Assembly (NCBI RefSeq): GCF_039596395.1
Contig: NZ_JBCNJT010000001.1
Coordinates: 1,337,315 to 1,401,314 of the forward strand
Source: Fluviicola sp.
GTDB lineage: Bacteria; Bacteroidota; Bacteroidia; Flavobacteriales_D; Crocinitomicaceae
DNA: 64,000 nucleotides
Reading direction: 5' to 3'
Of the stretch, positions 59,239 through 64,000 are shown one piece after another. A model generated the notes under the pieces. The model ran no database searches. It had not been told where the DNA came from and saw only the letters and a list, made by a program, of their open reading frames with translations. The translations under genes and the position numbers were made by a program. The stretch's first letter is position 1. The number at the start of each line of letters is the position of its first letter.

Positions 59239-60176
59239 TGCTCTCCATCCGGCAGGTTCATTTTTCATACAGCGAACAGAAGAAAATTCTTCAGGGAATT
59301 TCTGTTGACTTACAGCCCGGTGAAATATTCGGGATTGTAGGGGCAAGCGGTGGCGGAAAATCAACACTGCTGAAAATTGCAGCAGGCCTTTTGGATGCTT
59401 CCAAGGGAAGTGTTTACTGGAATGGTGAACGCGTTCCCGGACCAAGTGAGCGATTGATTCCCGGGCATCCGGAGATCCAGTTGGTCAACCAGGATTTCAA
59501 CCTCGATCTTTTTCATACGGTCAGAGAAAATGTGCGGGTAAAGATCCTGCATTTACACGAAAAAGACCGCGAGCGTTTTTGCGATGAATTGTTGGATCTG
59601 GTCGAACTGACGGGAGTTGCTTCCCAGCAGGCGCGTTACTTATCCGGTGGAGAACAGCAGCGTTTGGCGATTGCCCGCGCTTTGGCATTGGAATCGGAAG
59701 TATTGCTTCTGGATGAACCTTTTTCCCACCTGGATGCGCATTTAAGGCTGAAAATCGGTGCTTACATCAAACAATTGGTTGAAATCCGGAATACTTTATG
59801 CATTTTGGTTTCCCATGAAGGAGACGAAGTGATGCAGTGGTGCGGGAAAATTGCCTTTCTGAACAAAGGGAAATTCAACCGTATTGATACCCCGGAAGCC
59901 TTTTATTTCAATCCTTCCAGCTTCAATGAAGGAGCTTATTTCGGAGAATTAAATGAATTGAAAACAGGGAAAACTAAAATTTTATTTCGACCTTGTGAAT
60001 ACAAAGCCGTTAAAAAAGGTGGTTTCGAAGTGGAATTTACAGATGCCGTTTTCTTTGGTGCTTACTGGAAATCCTTTTTTAAAACACCTGATAAACAAAT
60101 CATTATACTCTATGCGGATAAGCCGCTTAAAAAAGTAACACGTATTGAGCTCAAAAGTAAAAATACCAACCCTTAG
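59238..60176 (+). CDS. ABC transporter ATP-binding protein with TOBE-like C-terminus
   Basis: 312 residues. Walker A GASGGGKSTLLKI (32-44), Q-loop LVNQDFNLDLF, signature LSGGEQQRLAIARAL, Walker B VLLLDEPFSHLDAH, and switch His in LVSHEGDEV are all present. The last 75 residues resemble a TOBE domain (TKILFRPCEYKAVKKGG, FGAYWKSFF), as in PotA/CysA-type importers. No permease or binding protein is in the window, so it would need a distant partner. Its 3' end overlaps the YihY gene by 32 bp. Confidence 0.85.
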   Translation: MLSIRQVHFSYSEQKKILQGISVDLQPGEIFGIVGASGGGKSTLLKIAAGLLDASKGSVYWNGERVPGPSERLIPGHPEIQLVNQDFNLDLFHTVRENVRVKILHLHEKDRERFCDELLDLVELTGVASQQARYLSGGEQQRLAIARALALESEVLLLDEPFSHLDAHLRLKIGAYIKQLVEIRNTLCILVSHEGDEVMQWCGKIAFLNKGKFNRIDTPEAFYFNPSSFNEGAYFGELNELKTGKTKILFRPCEYKAVKKGGFEVEFTDAVFFGAYWKSFFKTPDKQIIILYADKPLKKVTRIELKSKNTNP

Positions 60177-61080
60177 CTGGAAAGAGGTCTTAATCCTCTT
60201 CAAACGGACCTTTATAGAATTCTTCCAGGAGAATTCGTTTTTTCACGGTGCCGCATTGGCTTATTATGCGGTTTTTGCTATTATCCCGATTATTTACCTG
60301 GCACTGATCAGCTTCGGGAAGATCATGGGACAAGAGGAAATCCTGCGTTTGATTAAAGTATTGTTGGAAGAGCAGGTCGGTTTGAAAGACAGTTCCGGAC
60401 TCTTGTCATTTTTATCTGAAGTTCACTTCGAAAAGAGCAGTGTTATTTTGAATATTATCGGGATCATCGCCTTGATGTTCTCCAGTTCTGCCTTGATTTC
60501 TTCCCTGCGAATGAGTATCAATGAGTTCTACGATATTCATGTGAAAATCGATGACCGCCGGACAAAATTTTTCTACACGATACTCACCAAACTGATTTCC
60601 GTTTTCATGCTGGCGGTTTTCGGTGTTTCGATCGTATTGCTTTATACGGCAGAGACTATCTTTTTGTCACTCAGCGGGGAACTCTTCGGTTGGCTTCATA
60701 TCGAATCGAAATGGGTCATGGAAGCCGTTGGTCAGCTGGTTTCCGTAGGAATCAATACGATTTTATTTGCATTGGTTTATAAATTCCTGCACGATGGAAG
60801 AGTGCTCTGGAAACTTGTTCTTTCAGGCGGTTTACTTACTGCCTGTTTGCTGCACGTAGGACAAATCGGCCTAAAGTTTTACCTGACCAACTTCTTTTTC
60901 GGGAGCCAGATGGGAATTGCGGGAACTTTATTGATCTTCCTGGCGTGGATGTACTATACTTCCCAGATTATCTTCCTGGGCGCGAAATTCGTGAAGGTCT
61001 ATTCAGAGTTAATAGGCAGGCCGATTATTTTTGAAGTACATCAATTGCTACAAAGCCTTCAGAAACGGAAAAAGGAATAA
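60145..61080 (+). CDS. YihY/BrkB family inner membrane protein
   Basis: 311 residues from TTG 60145; the codon before is GTA, TAA follows at 60136, and the next ATG is inside the first helix region, so TTG is the only fitting start. Six hydrophobic segments in the BrkB layout; family blocks GAALAYYAVFAIIPI (36-50) and FSSSALISSLRMSINEFYDI are clear. Members are sometimes called RNase BN-like, wrongly. Function unknown. It overlaps the ATPase by 32 bp. Confidence 0.85.
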   Translation: MSSKVKIPTLSWKEVLILFKRTFIEFFQENSFFHGAALAYYAVFAIIPIIYLALISFGKIMGQEEILRLIKVLLEEQVGLKDSSGLLSFLSEVHFEKSSVILNIIGIIALMFSSSALISSLRMSINEFYDIHVKIDDRRTKFFYTILTKLISVFMLAVFGVSIVLLYTAETIFLSLSGELFGWLHIESKWVMEAVGQLVSVGINTILFALVYKFLHDGRVLWKLVLSGGLLTACLLHVGQIGLKFYLTNFFFGSQMGIAGTLLIFLAWMYYTSQIIFLGAKFVKVYSELIGRPIIFEVHQLLQSLQKRKKE

Positions 61081-61100
61081 TTTTTTTTGTCAGACAGCAA

Positions 61101-61487
61101 ATGGAAAAGCCTTCAGACAAACAACGTTACAAACCTAATTCGTATCCGCTCAATTTTCGGATTATCTGCTTGTTTGCTTCCGTTGCGCTGATAATATACG
61201 CATCGATATGTGTCTATTACGACGATTTTTCAATTCCCAGTAGGCGAAGAGGAGGGTCGCATATAGGCAAGGTTCTGCACATACACGGATATTCCGTTTG
61301 GATATTGTCGCTGGCCTGTTTAACAACCGCCGCCAATTTGTTGTCTTATTTGATCGATCATTATGACGAACGCAATAACGAGCACAAATACGAACGCTTT
61401 TCAAAACTGAGCGCAAAAGCAGGATGGTTCTTACTGTTTTCGGCCATTATACTGGAACTTACACGAGCAATTTCAAAATCGTTTTAA
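61101..61487 (+). CDS. Small membrane protein of unknown function
   Basis: 128 residues with three hydrophobic segments (about 17-38, 67-90, 104-123). A basic hydrophilic loop (SIPSRRRGGSHIGKV) follows the first. No family recognised. It begins 20 bp after the YihY stop, so it may be the last gene of that operon. Confidence 0.6.
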   Translation: MEKPSDKQRYKPNSYPLNFRIICLFASVALIIYASICVYYDDFSIPSRRRGGSHIGKVLHIHGYSVWILSLACLTTAANLLSYLIDHYDERNNEHKYERFSKLSAKAGWFLLFSAIILELTRAISKSF

Positions 61488-61508
61488 ATTTATTTTTGTC
61501 AAAAAGTT

Positions 61509-61537
61509 TTGAAGATTAAAAAATAATCATACTTTTG
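61509..61537 (+). promoter_or_regulatory. Promoter of the XRE-S24 gene
   Basis: TTG (61509-61511) and TACTTTTG (61530-61537) are separated by 18 bases, a full Bacteroidota consensus. The ATG at 61555 is 17 bp downstream. Confidence 0.7.
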
Positions 61538-61552
61538 ATTAAATTTTGATCA
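61536..61552. promoter_or_regulatory. Candidate operator overlapping the XRE promoter
   Basis: TGATTAAATTTTGATCA, a 17-bp palindrome with one mismatched pair, overlaps the last two bases of the TACTTTTG box and covers the start point. A helix-turn-helix repressor downstream suggests self-control. Confidence 0.4.
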
Positions 61553-61554
61553 CC

Positions 61555-62376
61555 ATGAAGTTAGGGAACAATTTAAAACTTATTCGCAAAAGCAAGAAAA
61601 AATCCCAGGAAGAAGTAGCTTCCGATTTGGGTTTGACACGCAGCAGTTATTCCGGTTATGAAAATGAGATCGCAGAACCCGGAATCGAAACACTGATTGC
61701 TTTAAGTCAGTATTATGCTGTTCCTATTGATGATTTGCTGACCAAAGATTTCTCCACTTTTACGGAAAGCGACTGGACAACCATCAGTTCCGGTTTGTAC
61801 GCAGACATCAACGGAAATAACTTGCGCGTTTTGACATCTTTGGTAGATGCCGACGACAATGAAATGATCGAGTTGATTCCACAGCAGGCGAGAGCAGGTT
61901 ATACAACCGGTTATGCAGATCCGGATTATTTGAAAGTACTTCCGACCTTCAGCTTACCTTTCCTGTCCAAAAACAGGAAATACCGTTCTTTCCCGATCAT
62001 GGGAGATTCCATGCCGCCGGTAGACGAAGGTTCTTTCGTCGTAGCAGAATACATTCAGAATTGGGGAAGTGTCCGCAACGGAACTCCTTGTATCGTCGTT
62101 ACAAAAGACGACGGGATTGTGTTCAAGATCGTAAACAACTTCATTGAAACGCAGCAATCATTCGAATTGTGCTCGACCAATCCGTTGTATTTGCCTTACT
62201 ATGTAAACGTCAACGAGATTGTGGAAATGTGGAAGTTTGTCAATTACATTTCTCCGAGCCTTCCGGAAATGCGCATTGATGATTCGACACTCACAAAAAG
62301 CATCCAGGATTTACAGCGTGAAATCATTGATTTGAAACGAACGGTTACCGGGGGAGCGAAAAACGTTGTTCATTAA
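61555..62376 (+). CDS. XRE-family regulator with S24/LexA-like C-terminal domain
   Basis: 273 residues from ATG 61555; a TTG three codons upstream is a weaker start. N-terminal HTH_3 domain: LRKSKKKSQEEVASDLGLTRSSYSGYENEIAEP (described as residues 8-40), LSQYYAVPIDDLLTKDF. Then an S24-peptidase-like beta domain (about 120-225): FPIMGDSMPPVDEGSFVVAE carries the Gly-Asp-Ser-Met block with the Ser nucleophile. The catalytic Lys would be in VVTKDDGIVFKIV. LexA-like and C2/CI-like repressors share this form. A coiled C-terminal helix (LTKSIQDLQREIIDLKRT) ends it. It overlaps recQ by 32 bp, tail to tail. Confidence 0.88.
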   Translation: MKLGNNLKLIRKSKKKSQEEVASDLGLTRSSYSGYENEIAEPGIETLIALSQYYAVPIDDLLTKDFSTFTESDWTTISSGLYADINGNNLRVLTSLVDADDNEMIELIPQQARAGYTTGYADPDYLKVLPTFSLPFLSKNRKYRSFPIMGDSMPPVDEGSFVVAEYIQNWGSVRNGTPCIVVTKDDGIVFKIVNNFIETQQSFELCSTNPLYLPYYVNVNEIVEMWKFVNYISPSLPEMRIDDSTLTKSIQDLQREIIDLKRTVTGGAKNVVH

Positions 62377-64000
62377 ACACGACACGTTCTTCGGTGATCA
62401 ACTCGCGCAGTACGTTTTTGATCTTTGCTGAAAAAGACGTGTCGAATTGAGCGATAATCTCGGATAAAGTTAACGCTTTGCCTTCCAGCAGGGCAACTAA
62501 TTCCAGTTCCAGTCGCGGATGCTTTTCCAGCAGGTTTTGCTCCAGGCAATAGTCACACTTTCCGCAAGGATCGCTTTTTTGCCCGAAATAAGCAATGATA
62601 AACTGAGGCCTGCAGTGTTTCTCTTCAATGAAGCGTTTCATGACGTTCATGCGCTCCAAAGCACGTTCTTTCCTGAAATGATAAACTTCCGGTTTTAATT
62701 CTACGTAATCATCCGGGAAACGCTCATGCAGGAAAGTAACCATCGGAAGATCGGTTCGCCAGGTAATGTCAATAATCCCATGCTCTTCCAGGTATTTCAA
62801 CTGGCGTTCCAGTTCCTGGGGCGAGATCTTCAATCGCTGACAAGCTTCTGTTTCGTCGAGTTCGCAAAAAGAATCGAAAACTTCACTGTGATTCCTGCAA
62901 ACCCAGGTAATCAAAGGATCCAAAACAGGATTCTTCAACTGGAATCCGTATAAATGCGTATTGTCGATGCTGACCTTAATGCGTGATCCTTTCAATCCTT
63001 GTTCTGAAAAAAGAATACTTCCGTTCATTTCAAGTAATTTGAAAGCCGGATAGACTTCCTGGATGTTCAAATTGAACTTTTTGACAAAATCATTGAAAGG
63101 AAGCACATAGGATTCATGTTCACCGGAGCCAATGGCCACTTTCAGGTAATTGCACAAAGCGCGATAGATCAGTTTGATCCGGTCTGTAGACGGGAACTGC
63201 GCCATTACCCGCTCAGCAATTTCGTTAATATCGGCAGGTTCTATAAACGCAAAAGTCCGGGATTCATTTCCGTCACGTCCGGCTCTTCCCGCTTCCTGGA
63301 AATAGGATTCCGGATTGTTCGGAACTTCATAATGCGCTACAAAACGCACGTTCGGTTTGTCGATTCCCATTCCAAATGCATTCGTAGCAACCATGATCGG
63401 CGTTTTTTCCGAAAGCCAGTTTGCTAACGCCAGGCTCCGTTCTTTGGCATTCATTCCACCGTGATACATGTTGGCTTTGATATTCCGTGCCTGCAGGTAA
63501 ATCATCACGTCTTTCACGCTTTTACGCGTTTGACAATATACAATGCCTACATCTCCCGGGTTCTTGTGAATCCATTTCGTGATCGCATCCAGTTTATTGG
63601 AGACGTGGTAAATCTCATAACTGACATTCGTACGTTCGAAAGAAGCTTCAAAAACTTCCGGGTTCTTCAGTTTCAGATGTGTAATGATGTCTTCCTTGAC
63701 TTTCGGAGTTGCAGTGGCGGTTACAGCAATCATGGGCACTTCCGGATGGAATTCCCTCAATTTGGTCACTTCCATGTAAGCCGGTCTGAAATCATGTCCC
63801 CATTCAGAAATGCAATGCGCTTCGTCAACAACAAACAAACCGACTTCCATTTGCTTTACTCTTTCCTGGAATAACCGGGTTTGTATCCGTTCCGGGGAGA
63901 TGTACAGGAAGTCAATCCCGCCGAATTTGGCATTGTCGAGCAGAATATCGATTTCCCGGAAAGAAAGTCCGCTGGTCAGTGCTTTTGCGCGAATTCCTCT
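62345..64000 (-). CDS. recQ: ATP-dependent DNA helicase RecQ (5' part outside the window)
   Basis: The frame stays open from the window end (64000), so the start and Walker A are upstream; 551 codons are visible. Visible: YISPERIQTR, DEAH box VVDEAHCISEWGHDFRP, motif III TATATP, motif IV-like GIVYCQTRKS, motif V NAFGMGIDKPNVRFV, motif VI QEAGRAGRDG, and the zinc module with CRPQFIIAYFGQ, CGKCDYC. The winged-helix domain follows. There is no HRDC domain; the protein ends soon after the winged helix. It unwinds DNA in repair and recombination. Confidence 0.96.
   Translation of the reverse strand, partial: RGIRAKALTSGLSFREIDILLDNAKFGGIDFLYISPERIQTRLFQERVKQMEVGLFVVDEAHCISEWGHDFRPAYMEVTKLREFHPEVPMIAVTATATPKVKEDIITHLKLKNPEVFEASFERTNVSYEIYHVSNKLDAITKWIHKNPGDVGIVYCQTRKSVKDVMIYLQARNIKANMYHGGMNAKERSLALANWLSEKTPIMVATNAFGMGIDKPNVRFVAHYEVPNNPESYFQEAGRAGRDGNESRTFAFIEPADINEIAERVMAQFPSTDRIKLIYRALCNYLKVAIGSGEHESYVLPFNDFVKKFNLNIQEVYPAFKLLEMNGSILFSEQGLKGSRIKVSIDNTHLYGFQLKNPVLDPLITWVCRNHSEVFDSFCELDETEACQRLKISPQELERQLKYLEEHGIIDITWRTDLPMVTFLHERFPDDYVELKPEVYHFRKERALERMNVMKRFIEEKHCRPQFIIAYFGQKSDPCGKCDYCLEQNLLEKHPRLELELVALLEGKALTLSEIIAQFDTSFSAKIKNVLRELITEERVVFNEQRFSLPR

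Noticed and set aside
1-64000. tRNA, rRNA, riboswitch, prophage or insertion sequence
   Set aside because: I looked through all gaps above 100 bp and found no cloverleaf, transposase, integrase or phage gene. Some small RNA genes could still be missed by eye.

Overview
The window is a gene-dense, accessory-poor piece of a Bacteroidota chromosome, most likely a flavobacterial relative of the Crocinitomicaceae/Fluviicola type. The evidence is: proteins carrying type IX secretion sorting domains (24453..26921, 27049..29568, 49184..50581); a gliding-motility-associated C-terminal domain; Rho with a long Asn/Gln-rich insertion; DUF4199 and DUF5106 families; AnnTTTG-type promoters (TAnnTTTG) in place of -10 TATAAT; and few Shine-Dalgarno sites. 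The genus is an inference, not a sequence match. I see no tRNA, rRNA, CRISPR array, prophage or complete insertion sequence.

Layout. 1-6.5 kb: a partial gene, mpl bracketed by two loopless palindromic terminators, a DUF4199 protein, rho and a dicarboxylate/glutamate-type symporter. 6.5-13 kb: uvrA, an ECF sigma factor, a Crp/Fnr regulator with an AhpD-like enzyme, a lipoprotein and a B1 metallo-beta-lactamase. 13-18.3 kb: pckA, then elbB, a membrane MutS-like ATPase and a frameshifted esterase, joined by ATGA overlaps. 18.5-24.3 kb: a DCC oxidoreductase, then a tight run of an RPE-CBS fusion, a DAHP-synthase-like aldolase, a KdsC-like phosphatase, a saccharopine/alanine-dehydrogenase-like enzyme and an MFS carrier. 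24.4-29.6 kb: two divergent T9SS cargo genes. 29.8-36.3 kb: a thioredoxin-like protein, an ABC exporter pair, miaA, an MltF-like transglycosylase and AcpH. 36.3-40 kb: a sirtuin, two acetyltransferases and a ParDE module sitting beside a degraded acetyltransferase start. 40-46.4 kb: a DPP III-like lipoprotein, an SGNH hydrolase, and a serC-serA-DUF1015-YggS-DUF1684 run. 46.4-49 kb: an octamer repeat, ribosomal protein THX with a histone-H1-like tail, and a TrmH methyltransferase. 49-54.7 kb: a secreted serine hydrolase, a TonB-type receptor, an AraC regulator and 114-bp tandem repeats. 54.7-64 kb: HU, fmt, MATE, RlmI-like, an ABC ATPase with YihY, an XRE-S24 repressor and partial recQ.

How the genes work together. 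serC and serA make serine, and YggS (PLP homeostasis) sits in the same run. The 19.0-22.9 kb group looks like a Kdo-type ulosonic-acid route (sugar-phosphate isomerisation, PEP aldol condensation, dephosphorylation) built from different enzyme folds; this is the most promising candidate for an undescribed pathway. The ParDE module flanked by a duplicated acetyltransferase start is the clearest sign of local rearrangement. Several intergenic repeat families recur within the window and are recorded separately.
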